The translations under genes were made by a program, and so were the position numbers. The notes below the pieces were generated by a model, which saw only the letters and a list, made by a program, of their open reading frames with translations, was not told the origin of the DNA and did no database searches. A DNA stretch of 54,705 nt, taken from positions 1 through 54,705 of the forward strand of contig SCNT01000032.1 of the NCBI GenBank assembly GCA_005503165.1, given 5' to 3'. Below are positions 47,410 to 54,705 of the stretch, one piece after another (within the stretch, counting starts at the first letter, position 1; every line of letters begins with the position of its first letter). Origin of the DNA: Sphingomonadaceae bacterium 3R27E2-A. GTDB lineage: Bacteria; Pseudomonadota; Alphaproteobacteria; Sphingomonadales; Sphingomonadaceae.

Positions 47410-48816
47410 CTAAGCCACCGGCCCGATCCGCTCGTCGGGCTCCAGCCGGATCAGCGGCCGCCCCCGCCCGCTGAGCCTGGCGAAGAAACGCGGCACCGGC
47501 GCATTGTCCTGCGCCCAGTTCCAGTAGGCCTGATAGGCGGGATCGGCGAGGAGGTGCTTCTCCTCGGTCTTGGCGCGCCAGTAATAGACGCCGCTCACCA
47601 ACGCTAAGAGCACGCTATTGCGCAGTCCCTCGATCCAGCCGCCGCTGGTCGCGAGGAAGGGCATCGCACCGATCCACCAGCTCAAATTCTTCGACAGATA
47701 GGCCGGGTGGCGCGTATATTTATACGGCCCGTGGGTCAGCACGCCGCGGTGCGTCAGGTTCGAGAAGCGGATGCCGAACGCCATCGTCGCCCAGCTGTAG
47801 ATCGTGGTCAGTGAGACCAGCGCGACCGCCCAGACGATCATGATAGTGTCGTGGCCCTCGAGCCAATAGCCCCAGTCCGACCCGTTGACCTGATAGTCGA
47901 GCGGGCCGCCGTTCATCAGGATGAAGGGCGGATAGCAGACCAGCGCCGCGACCCACGCCATGCCATAGGGGTTGGCGGTGCGGATGTGCGAATCGAGCGG
48001 TTTCAGCGTCAGGATATAACCGACGGTCGCGATATGGACGTCGACGAGATAGAGCAGATTGATCGCCCACAGGCCCGTCATATAGGGGTTGGCGAGCACC
48101 TCGCTCATCGACACCGTCACCAGCGCCGAAAAATTGCCGGGGACGATCGAGAGCATGAAGGCGGTGAAGAAGCCCTTTACCGCCCAGGCGCGGAAATGAT
48201 GGCCGATCGCGCGGCCGTCGACCGGCTGGCCCGGCGCCACCAGCCAGCGCCCGAACTGCCAGCACCCGTCGCGCGGCTCGGCCATGCGGCGGTCGAGCCA
48301 CAGCATATAGGGCACCGAGATCAGCAGCAGCCACGGCGCGACGCGCTCGAGCAGGTCCATCGAAAAGGCGTAATTGCCCTCCCAATAATAGCGCATCAGC
48401 GCATAGGTCAGGGCGATCATCCCCCAGGTCGTCCAGAGGCCGGCGAGCTTGGTCAGGCTGATGTCAACCGTTTCGCGCCACGGACGGCGCAGCGACCAGT
48501 CGATGCCCGTCGAGGGATTGCGGTGCACCTTGTCGACGAACACCGACCACAGCACCATCGGGATCGCGCAGGCGAGCACGCTTGCGATCGCCGAATTGGG
48601 GCCCGAGAGCGGCCCGCGGCTGCCCCAGTCGATGCCGAGGAACCCGGCGATCTCGGGCGCGTAGCGCGCGATCGCCAGATAGGAAAAGAGCCCGACCAAC
48701 CCGACGATGCCGACCCCGCTGCTGACCGCCGAACGCGGACGTACGGCGGACTTCACCGGCGGTTCCGCAGCAGGCTCGGCGCCCGCAGGCACGGTCATTT
48801 TGGTCATGTGCGTCAC
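47410..48816 (-). CDS. Isoprenylcysteine carboxyl methyltransferase-like membrane protein
   Basis: A 468-aa polytopic membrane protein with about 10 helices. Its C-terminal third has the ICMT/PEMT signature HRGVLTHGPYKYTRHPAYLSKNLSWW (about 360-385) and YYWRAKTEEKHLLADPAYQAYWNWA (about 419-443), which bind SAM and the substrate. The N-terminal half (eight or so helices) is longer than in simple ICMT proteins. Members methylate lipids or prenylated molecules, or act as demethylmenaquinone-type enzymes; the substrate here is unknown. Start at 48816 (MTHMTKMTVPAG) could instead be Met4. Confidence 0.75.
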   Translation of the reverse strand: MTHMTKMTVPAGAEPAAEPPVKSAVRPRSAVSSGVGIVGLVGLFSYLAIARYAPEIAGFLGIDWGSRGPLSGPNSAIASVLACAIPMVLWSVFVDKVHRNPSTGIDWSLRRPWRETVDISLTKLAGLWTTWGMIALTYALMRYYWEGNYAFSMDLLERVAPWLLLISVPYMLWLDRRMAEPRDGCWQFGRWLVAPGQPVDGRAIGHHFRAWAVKGFFTAFMLSIVPGNFSALVTVSMSEVLANPYMTGLWAINLLYLVDVHIATVGYILTLKPLDSHIRTANPYGMAWVAALVCYPPFILMNGGPLDYQVNGSDWGYWLEGHDTIMIVWAVALVSLTTIYSWATMAFGIRFSNLTHRGVLTHGPYKYTRHPAYLSKNLSWWIGAMPFLATSGGWIEGLRNSVLLALVSGVYYWRAKTEEKHLLADPAYQAYWNWAQDNAPVPRFFARLSGRGRPLIRLEPDERIGPVA

Positions 48817-49190
48817 GCCTGCCGCCTAACCGAAAATGGTAAGCAAGCCGTCAATGATGCCCAAAATCCTCCCTGCGGCGAAGCCGTGGGGAGGGGCGCC
48901 GTTTGCGAAAAAAATGGTGGAGGGGCAGCAACGGCAGCGCCAGGGGCCGTCCGTCAGCGCTCCGCGCTGCCACCTCCCATCGCTTCGCGAAAGGGAGGAT
49001 TTAGCCGGCGATTCGGCGACAAAATCCTCCCAAAATGGCAGCGTCGGACGGTCCTGACACCGTTCACCGCATCCGCCTTTCGACTCGGCGCGAGTCGTGC
49101 CTGCGGGATTCGCGAGTCACTGACACTCCTGTTAAGGCGCCCTCCATTCGGGGCGGAGGGCTCCACATAATAACAAGATGGGGTCGCCAC
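48817..49190. other. Gene-free divergent interval before the M23 peptidase gene
   Basis: 374 nt holding repeat copy 8 (48866-49000), a fragment of the repeat end (49021-49031), and a hairpin GCCCTCC-N9-GGAGGGC at 49139-49161. No clear -35/-10 pair is seen in either direction. Confidence 0.6.
48866..49000. repeat. Intergenic palindromic repeat, copy 8
   Basis: About 135 bp from ATCCTCCCT to GGGAGGAT, between the ICMT-like gene and the M23 peptidase gene. It lies at the 5' side of both divergent genes, unlike most copies. A partial end fragment (AAAATCCTCCC) recurs at 49021-49031. Confidence 0.82.
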
Positions 49191-50390
49191 TTGTCATTGA
49201 AATCGACGGGCCTGCGCCATTGGCGCCAGCGCTTTCACGCGCTGTTTCAGGACCATGAAATCTTCATCCGCACGCACGGTCAGGTGCGTTTCCTTCGTAT
49301 CAGCGCCAAATGGCAGAAGCGCGTCGCGCTCATCGCCGCCGCGGTGTTGCTCGCCTGGGCGGGCGCGACGCTGGCGGTGCTGGTCAACCAGCTGCTGACC
49401 TCGGGCGAACGCGCCGCGGTCGCCGAGCAGAAGGCCGCCGCCGCCGCCGCCGAAGCGCGCATCGCTAAATATCGCGACAGCGTCGCCGAAACCGCCGCCG
49501 ACCTCGCAGAGCGGCAGGACCAGCTCGACGAATGGTCGAAGGTGCATTTCGGGGTCGAGGCCGACGCGGTCACCCCCGAGGAAGGCGTCGCCGCCGCGCC
49601 GAAGGCCGCACCCGCCGCGCTCGAAACCAGCGCGATCGACCCGACCCTGCCCCCCGAAGCGCAGGCGCTCGCGCGCATCGAAAAGCGCCAGGAGGCCTTC
49701 GCGGCTCGCCTGCTCGCCGCGGTCAACGAGCGCGCCGCCAAGGCCGAGACCGCGGTCGCCGCGCTCGGGCTCGACCCCAGGGGCCTCGTCCGCAGCGCCG
49801 CGGCCGGCCGCGGTGGCCCCTTCATCCCCTACCGCGGCAAGATGGGCAAGGCGAAGGCCTTCGGCCCGTCCTTCGCCAAGCTCGAAGGCGCGCTGTTCCG
49901 CATGGAAGTGCTCGAACGCACGCTCGTCGCGCTTCCCTCGGGTAACCCCGCCGACGTGATGATGATGTCGTCGGGCTTCGGTTACCGCAGCGACCCCTTC
50001 ACCGGCGCGGGCGCGATGCACGCGGGCCTCGACTTCCGCGGTCCGATCGGCACCCCGATCCTCGCCGCCGCGCCGGGCAAGATCGTGTTCGTCGGCCAGA
50101 AGTCGGGTTACGGCAATGTCGTCGAGGTCGATCATGGTCAGGGTATCTTAACCCGCTATGCCCACTTGTCGGGGTTCACCACGCGGGTGGGAACGCAGGT
50201 CGCGGCCGGGGAACAGATCGCCAAAATGGGTTCGACCGGGCGCTCGACCGGCAGCCACCTGCATTTCGAAGTTCGTTTGAACGGCGTCGCGGTCAATCCG
50301 CGCCGTTTTCTGGAGGCCAAAGCCGATGTTCTCGAAGTCAAAGACGACGCCCGTCAGCGAGTCGGTTCCGTCGCCAGTGCCGCCCGCTAA
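49191..50390 (+). CDS. M23-family peptidoglycan endopeptidase, LmdC-like
   Basis: A 399-aa membrane-anchored endopeptidase. Basic N-terminus, membrane helix about 43-65 (KRVALIAAAVLLAWAGATLAVLVNQLL), then Ala-rich coiled coil (about 70-115), and the M23 domain at about 263-380: HAGLDFRG holds zinc ligands, and SHLHFEVRLNG the HxH motif. It probably trims peptidoglycan peptides. I chose TTG 49191 (LSLKSTGLRHWRQRFHALF); an ATG at 49035 gives a 52-residue unlike extension. Bactofilin overlaps its 3' end by 65 nt. This pair is known from stalk- and shape-forming bacteria. Start codon remains uncertain. Confidence 0.85.
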   Translation: MSLKSTGLRHWRQRFHALFQDHEIFIRTHGQVRFLRISAKWQKRVALIAAAVLLAWAGATLAVLVNQLLTSGERAAVAEQKAAAAAAEARIAKYRDSVAETAADLAERQDQLDEWSKVHFGVEADAVTPEEGVAAAPKAAPAALETSAIDPTLPPEAQALARIEKRQEAFAARLLAAVNERAAKAETAVAALGLDPRGLVRSAAAGRGGPFIPYRGKMGKAKAFGPSFAKLEGALFRMEVLERTLVALPSGNPADVMMMSSGFGYRSDPFTGAGAMHAGLDFRGPIGTPILAAAPGKIVFVGQKSGYGNVVEVDHGQGILTRYAHLSGFTTRVGTQVAAGEQIAKMGSTGRSTGSHLHFEVRLNGVAVNPRRFLEAKADVLEVKDDARQRVGSVASAAR

Positions 50391-50790
50391 GATGGCGACC
50401 GGCGCGCGTCATACGACCTTTTCGATCCTCGGATCGGACGTGGTCGTCACCGGAAACGTCTCGGCCAGCGTCGACCTGCACGTCGACGGCAAGATCGAGG
50501 GCGACCTCAGATGCGCCAACCTCGTCCAGGGCGAGGCGAGCGAGATCAAGGGCGCGGTGGTCGCCGAGACCGCGAAGATCGCGGGCCTCGTCGACGGCGC
50601 GATCGAGGCCAAGACCTTGATCGTCCACGCGACCGCGCGGATCACCGGCGACGTCGTTTACGAAACGATCACGATCGAGAATGGCGGCAAGGTCGACGGC
50701 AAGCTGTCGCACCGCCGCCACGGCGCGGGCGCGGCCAAGGCGCCGCCGCCGCTCGAGGTGGTCGAGAATAAGGCCTCGCTGGGCATCTGA
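50326..50790 (+). CDS. Bactofilin
   Basis: A 154-aa polymer-forming cytoskeletal protein (DUF583). The core of beta-helix repeats is at about 30-130: FSILGSDVVVTGNVSASVDLHVDGKIEGDLRCANLVQGEASEIKGAVVAETAKIAGLVDGAIEAKTLIVHATARITGDVVYETITIENGGKVDGKL. The disordered ends (Ser/Pro-rich start, Ala/Pro-rich tail) are typical. It starts inside the M23 gene (65-nt overlap), which implies that the filament localises the wall enzyme. No membrane segment. Confidence 0.93.
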   Translation: MFSKSKTTPVSESVPSPVPPAKMATGARHTTFSILGSDVVVTGNVSASVDLHVDGKIEGDLRCANLVQGEASEIKGAVVAETAKIAGLVDGAIEAKTLIVHATARITGDVVYETITIENGGKVDGKLSHRRHGAGAAKAPPPLEVVENKASLGI

Positions 50791-50805
50791 TCGGGGCCGC
50801 CCGGC

Positions 50806-52569
50806 TCAGTTGGACAGCGCGCTCTCGCGGCTCGGGCCTTCATCGCGCCGCGCCGCGATGCTGCTGCGCTGGATGACCACGCAGTCGCGCCCGCCGCGCT
50901 TCGCGTCGTAGAGCGCCTCGTCGGCCAGCCGGTAGAGCTGCTGGAAATCGCTCGCCGGGCGCACCTCGGCGACCCCGACGCTCGCGGTAACCGTCCGCTC
51001 GCCGATCGCGTCGCGATGGTCGCAGGCGGCGATGCCGCGCCGGACGCTCTCGGCGAAGCGCGCGAGCACCATGCCCTCCATGCCGACGGTGAGCAGCCCG
51101 AACTCCTCGCCGCCGAGCCGCGCGGCGGTGCACATCGGCCCCTCCCAGCGCGCGATCCGCCGCCCGATCTCGGTCAGCACCGCGTCGCCCGCGTCGTGGC
51201 CGTGGATGTCGTTGATCGACTTGAAGCGGTCGATGTCGACCAGCAGCAGCGCCGCGGGCAGGTCGTCGGCGCGCGCGCGTTCGAGCAAGGGCGTGACGCT
51301 GTCGACGAAGCCGCGGCGGTTGGGCAGCCCGGTCAGCGGGTCGCGCCGCGCCAGCTGCTGCGCCAGCGCCTCCGATTCGCGCGCGCTGTCGCGCTCGACG
51401 CGCAGCTGCGCGAGCCGCCGCGTCGCCGAAGCCGAAAGCCACAGCGCCTGCCACGTCGCCGCCGCGAGCACGAGCAGCTTCGACCCGCCGCCCCACACGC
51501 TGTCGTCGACGTCGACGATATGGATGAAGGCGAGCACCGCCATCGGCAGACACCAGGCGGCGAGGAAATCGCGCGCCTCGACCGAGCCGCGGCGCCACGC
51601 CCAGCCGAGGCAGAGCGCCACCGCGATCAGGTCGGCGACGACGATCAGCCCCAGAAGATTGCCCCAGGCGGCGAGGCTCTCGCTGCGGATCAGCGCGAGC
51701 GGGATGCCGATGACGCCGACGGCGGTGCCGAGCGACAACGCAGCGGTCCGCAGCCGGCGCGGCACGACGCTGCGTTCGATCGCCAGCACCGCGCTCGCGG
51801 TGGCGACCGCGATGGCGAGGCACGCGAGCAGGGTCGCGAGTTGCGCCGACACCGTGCCCGCGAGTCCCGGAAAGAGCGCCAGATGCGCCTGCGACCAGAG
51901 CGCGCCCCAGACGAGCATCGTCGCCGACCAGCCCGCCTGCCACGCGAGATATTGACGCCGCACCGCAACCGCGAGCGACAGGCTATAGATGCCGCTGACG
52001 AGCAGCAGGGTCAGCGCCGCGCCGACGCCCACCGCCATGCCGGTCGACTGCACCACCGCCTCGCCCTTCGGCAGCAGCCGCGCGCGCAGCAAGCCATAGC
52101 TCGCGAACCGGTCGAAGCGCAACGTCACGCCTATGAGCTTCGCGCTGCGCTCGGGCGCCTCGAACAGGATCTGCCCGCCCGCGCGCCAGTGCGACCCATA
52201 GTCGCCCTGCCGAACCTGCTGCCAGCGCGTCTGGCCGTCGGCATAGGTAAAGGCGACCGCAAGCCGGTCGAAACGCGTCTGGTGGACGAGCAGGGCGAGG
52301 TCGCGGCGCGCGATCGTCACTTTGGCCGGATCGGTGCGCAGCCACAGACTGCCGCGATGATAGCCCTCGGGCGTGCCGCTGCAGGCATAGCGGAGCGCCG
52401 CCAGCCGGTCGTCGGGCACGTCGATCCCGCTCACCGCATGGCAGAGCCTGCCCTCGCCGTTCAGCGTCACCGCCTCCGCTGGGGCGGCCGCGAAGCCGAA
52501 CCAAAGCAGCGCGAGGCCGAGCATCAGCCGGCCGCAAAGCTTCGCCAGGGGATCGCGCGCGACGGTCAT
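50806..52569 (-). CDS. Diguanylate cyclase with 7TM sensor
   Basis: A 587-aa membrane enzyme making c-di-GMP. Signal/first helix about 1-33 (ALLWFGFAAAPAEA), then a periplasmic beta domain (about 34-175) of 7TMR-DISM extracellular type, seven helices at about 180-385, a short coiled coil, and the GGDEF domain (about 415-560). The active loop is GGEEF (486-490). The metal/nucleotide site DIDRFKSINDIHGHDAGDAV is intact. An RxxD inhibitory site five residues before GGEEF is absent (MCTAARL), so product inhibition may be missing. ATG 52569 gives the signal; a longer frame reaches 52899 but crosses the DUF1905 gene. It is convergent with bactofilin. Confidence 0.88.
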   Translation of the reverse strand: MTVARDPLAKLCGRLMLGLALLWFGFAAAPAEAVTLNGEGRLCHAVSGIDVPDDRLAALRYACSGTPEGYHRGSLWLRTDPAKVTIARRDLALLVHQTRFDRLAVAFTYADGQTRWQQVRQGDYGSHWRAGGQILFEAPERSAKLIGVTLRFDRFASYGLLRARLLPKGEAVVQSTGMAVGVGAALTLLLVSGIYSLSLAVAVRRQYLAWQAGWSATMLVWGALWSQAHLALFPGLAGTVSAQLATLLACLAIAVATASAVLAIERSVVPRRLRTAALSLGTAVGVIGIPLALIRSESLAAWGNLLGLIVVADLIAVALCLGWAWRRGSVEARDFLAAWCLPMAVLAFIHIVDVDDSVWGGGSKLLVLAAATWQALWLSASATRRLAQLRVERDSARESEALAQQLARRDPLTGLPNRRGFVDSVTPLLERARADDLPAALLLVDIDRFKSINDIHGHDAGDAVLTEIGRRIARWEGPMCTAARLGGEEFGLLTVGMEGMVLARFAESVRRGIAACDHRDAIGERTVTASVGVAEVRPASDFQQLYRLADEALYDAKRGGRDCVVIQRSSIAARRDEGPSRESALSN

Positions 52570-52631
52570 GGCCCCGCTATCGCAGCAATAGGTTGGAAAA
52601 TCTTTACCATGATGCCGCGCGCTCTTCCGTC

Positions 52632-52934
52632 TCACTGCCCGCGCGGCCGGCCGACGCGCATCGCGACGCGCACCGCGTCGCCGAGCCCGACCCCTTCGGC
52701 GCGCTGTACGGCGACCTTGACGGGCAACAGGTAGGTGCCCTCGCGCGGAAAAAGCGAGGTCGTAAACTCGGTGCCGCCGATCGTCGCGATCACCGGCACC
52801 ACGCCCCAGCCATAGCTTTCGGACAGCGCGGCATAACGGATCTCGGCGACATGATCGTCGGGGATGCGCGCGAAAAGATAGGGCGGGGGCCCGCGCCATT
52901 CGACGATCACCGTATCGAAAACGATGTCCTGCAT
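52632..52934 (-). CDS. DUF1905 protein
   Basis: A 100-aa protein with the DUF1905 beta-barrel pattern: FDTVIVEWRGPPPYLFARIPDDHVAEI, GWGVVPVIATIGGTEFTTSLFPREGTYLLPVKVAVQRAEGVGLGDAVRVAMRV. Function unknown. ATG 52934 overlaps the yifB stop as TGATG, so it is coupled to that gene. Confidence 0.82.
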   Translation of the reverse strand: MQDIVFDTVIVEWRGPPPYLFARIPDDHVAEIRYAALSESYGWGVVPVIATIGGTEFTTSLFPREGTYLLPVKVAVQRAEGVGLGDAVRVAMRVGRPRGQ

Positions 52935-54442
52935 CAGCTGCGCGGCGCCTGCCGGCGATAGCTCAGCGCCTCGGCGACATGGATGCGCCCGACGCTCTCA
53001 ACGCCCGCGAGGTCGGCGATCGTGCGCGCGACGCGCAATATGCGTGTATAGCCGCGCGCCGACAGCCGCATCGCCTCGGCCGCCTGCGCGAGCAGCTTCC
53101 GTCCCGGCTCGTCGGGGGTCGCGACCGCTTCGAGCAGCTCGCCGTCGATCTCGGCGTTGGTGCGCGCCTTGTGCCCCGCATAGCGCGCGGTCTGCACGGC
53201 GCGCGCCGCCGCGACGCGCGCGGCGACCTCGGCGCTGCCCTCGGCAGGCGGCGGGAGGACGAGGTCGGCGGCGCGCACCGCCTCGACCTCGACGTGCAGG
53301 TCGATGCGGTCGAGCAAAGGCCCCGAGAGCTTGGCCTGATAGTCGGCGGCGCAGCGCGGCGCGCGGCTGCACGCGAGCGCGGGGTCGCCGAGATGGCCGC
53401 AGCGGCACGGGTTCATCGCCGCGACGAGCTGGACGCGCGCCGGAAAGGTGACATGCGCATTGGCGCGCGCGACGCTGACCTCGCCCGTCTCGAGCGGCTG
53501 GCGGAGCGAATCGAGCACCGCGCGCTGGAATTCGGGCAATTCGTCGAGGAACAGCACGCCGAGATGCGCGAGGCTGACCTCGCCCGGCCGCACGCGCAGC
53601 CCGCCGCCGACGAGCGCGGGCATCGACGCCGAATGATGCGGCGCGCGGAACGGTCGCGCGCGCACGAGCCGCCCGCCCTCGAGCGTGCCCGCGACCGAGG
53701 CGATCATCGACACTTCGAGCGCCTCGGCGGGGGTGAGGTCGGGGAGGATGCCGGGCATGCACGCCGCCATCAGCGACTTGCCCGCGCCGGGCGGCCCGGA
53801 CATCATCAGGTTGTGCGCGCCCGCGGCGGCGATTTCGAGCGCGCGCTTGGCGGTCTCCTGCCCCTTGACCTGCGCGAGGTCGGCGCCGCGGACGGGCGCT
53901 TCGACCTCGCCGGGGACCGGCGCGGCGAGCAAGGCATTGCCGCGGAAATGATTGAGCAATGAGAGAAGATCGGGCGCGCCGAGCACCTCGACCTGCCCCG
54001 CCCACGCGGCCTCGGGGCCCTGCGCCGCGGGGCAGACGAGCCCGCGCCCGACGCTGGCGGCGTGGATCGCGGCGAGCAGCACGCCGGGCGAGGGCGCGAC
54101 GCGCCCGTCGAGCCCGAGCTCGCCGACGACCACATAAGAGGCGAGCGTCTCGGGATCGACCACCCCCATCGCGCCGAGGAGCGCGAGCGCGATCGGCAGG
54201 TCGTAGTGCGAGCCTTCCTTGGGCAGGTCGGCGGGCGACAGGTTGACGGTGATGACCTTGGGCGGCAGCGAAAGCCCGATCGCGGCGATCGCGGCGCGCA
54301 CGCGCTCGCGGCTTTCGCCGACCGCCTTGTCGGGCAGCCCGACCACGACGAAGCGCGGCATGCCCGGCGTGACCTGGCACTGCACCTCGACCCCGCGCGC
54401 GTCGATGCCGAGATAGGCGACGGTGGAAACGATCGCGACCAT
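52934..54442 (-). CDS. comM: YifB/ComM family Mg-chelatase-like AAA+ ATPase
   Basis: A 502-aa ATPase. N-terminal Lon-like domain MVAIVSTVAYLGIDARGVEVQCQVTPGMPRFVVVGLPDKAVGESRERVRAAI (1-52), Walker A GPPGAGKSLMA, Walker B GVLFLDELPEF, and the C-terminal ARGYTRILRVARTIADLAGVESVGRIHVAEALSYR. Four Cys in NPCRCGHLGDPALACSRAPRC probably bind zinc. ComM promotes branch migration in natural transformation; the exact role here is inferred. ATG 54442 follows GGGGGG; an ATG at 54484 would add 14 residues. It is coupled to DUF1905 by a 1-nt overlap. Confidence 0.92.
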   Translation of the reverse strand: MVAIVSTVAYLGIDARGVEVQCQVTPGMPRFVVVGLPDKAVGESRERVRAAIAAIGLSLPPKVITVNLSPADLPKEGSHYDLPIALALLGAMGVVDPETLASYVVVGELGLDGRVAPSPGVLLAAIHAASVGRGLVCPAAQGPEAAWAGQVEVLGAPDLLSLLNHFRGNALLAAPVPGEVEAPVRGADLAQVKGQETAKRALEIAAAGAHNLMMSGPPGAGKSLMAACMPGILPDLTPAEALEVSMIASVAGTLEGGRLVRARPFRAPHHSASMPALVGGGLRVRPGEVSLAHLGVLFLDELPEFQRAVLDSLRQPLETGEVSVARANAHVTFPARVQLVAAMNPCRCGHLGDPALACSRAPRCAADYQAKLSGPLLDRIDLHVEVEAVRAADLVLPPPAEGSAEVAARVAAARAVQTARYAGHKARTNAEIDGELLEAVATPDEPGRKLLAQAAEAMRLSARGYTRILRVARTIADLAGVESVGRIHVAEALSYRRQAPRS

Positions 54443-54584
54443 AAACCCCCCGGAAGCAGGCGATGTGCCCGCTTTGTTCCCCACATCTTCTTACGACAAG
54501 CGCCGGGAAGGTCGAGTCTTTTTCGAGAATTGTATCGATAGCGGATGGATCGGCGGCGGCTTGCGTGGGGAGCGGGCGTTCTTA

Positions 54585-54705
54585 ATCCTCCCTGCGGCGT
54601 AGCCGTGGGGAGGGGGACCGCCCGCAGGGCGGTGGCGGGGGCGGCGGCCTGAAACCGCCGCGCAAGGCCTCGGCCCCTCCACCATGCTTCGCATGGTCCC
54701 CCTCC
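54585..54705. repeat. Intergenic palindromic repeat, copy 9, cut by window end
   Basis: At least 121 bp starting ATCCTCCCTGCGGCGTAGCCG; the distal end lies beyond the window. Contains a GACCGCCCGCAGGGCGGTGG stem. It lies in front of the yifB gene on the minus strand and is followed by an unseen neighbour. Confidence 0.8.

Noticed and set aside
1572..54705. The scattered repeats as a CRISPR array
   Set aside because: They are far apart, have internal palindromes, differ in sequence, and have no regular spacers or cas genes nearby.

Overview
The window is about 54.7 kb of high-GC DNA from an alphaproteobacterium, most likely a sphingomonad (Sphingopyxis or Sphingomonas type). The evidence is an alphaproteobacterial mutY / DUF721 / dsbA / smc gene order, a PopZ-family gene, a plant-type gshA, a pcm-tolC pair, a bactofilin with an M23 peptidase, several TonB-dependent receptors, and nine copies of an intergenic ATCCTCCC...GGGAGGAT palindromic repeat. 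The genus is inferred from style, not from a database search.

Layout. 1-4.4 kb: an MFS sugar-type transporter, then a chloroperoxidase-like hydrolase with a small membrane protein, divergent from a GlxA-type AraC regulator. 4.4-12.4 kb: a catabolic cluster of TonB receptor, TetR regulator, two acyl-CoA dehydrogenases, an MpaB/DUF2236 oxygenase-like protein, an epoxide hydrolase and an OsmC protein. Four palindromes of form RTTATCA-N4-TGATAAY lie in front of these genes and suggest one TetR regulon. 12.5-18.3 kb: a two-gene module of a protein with an N-terminal TIR domain and two further TIR-like modules, plus a 1431-aa STAND NTPase with a transmembrane helix, coiled coil and a YHS-like C-terminus. 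It resembles an anti-phage or conflict system and is the best candidate for something undescribed. 18.4-24.7 kb: tRNA-Cys, pcm-like methyltransferase, TolC, PopZ, and the overlapping mutY-serine hydrolase-nudC operon (minus strand). 24.7-31.3 kb: DciA-like protein, two DsbA-like proteins, SMC, then a 9-bp tandem repeat leading into a BrnT/BrnA toxin-antitoxin pair. 31.3-41.1 kb: ubiA, a TadG/TadE/TadE-like operon, rsmE and two secreted repeat-domain proteins. 41.1-47.3 kb: gshA convergent with gamma-glutamyltransferase, a small secreted protein and a second TonB receptor. 47.4-54.7 kb: an ICMT-like membrane methyltransferase, M23 peptidase plus bactofilin, a 7TM-GGDEF diguanylate cyclase, a DUF1905 protein and a YifB/ComM ATPase.

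How genes work together. The 4.4-12.4 kb cluster looks like uptake and beta-oxidation-like breakdown of a hydrophobic compound sensed by the TetR protein. In the TIR/STAND module the STAND protein probably senses and oligomerises, and the TIR protein acts as effector in trans. MutY and NudC are both nucleotide housekeeping enzymes. The M23 peptidase and bactofilin probably shape the wall. CtrA-like TTAACCAT motifs before popZ fit cell-cycle control. Functions are read from motifs only; no search was run.
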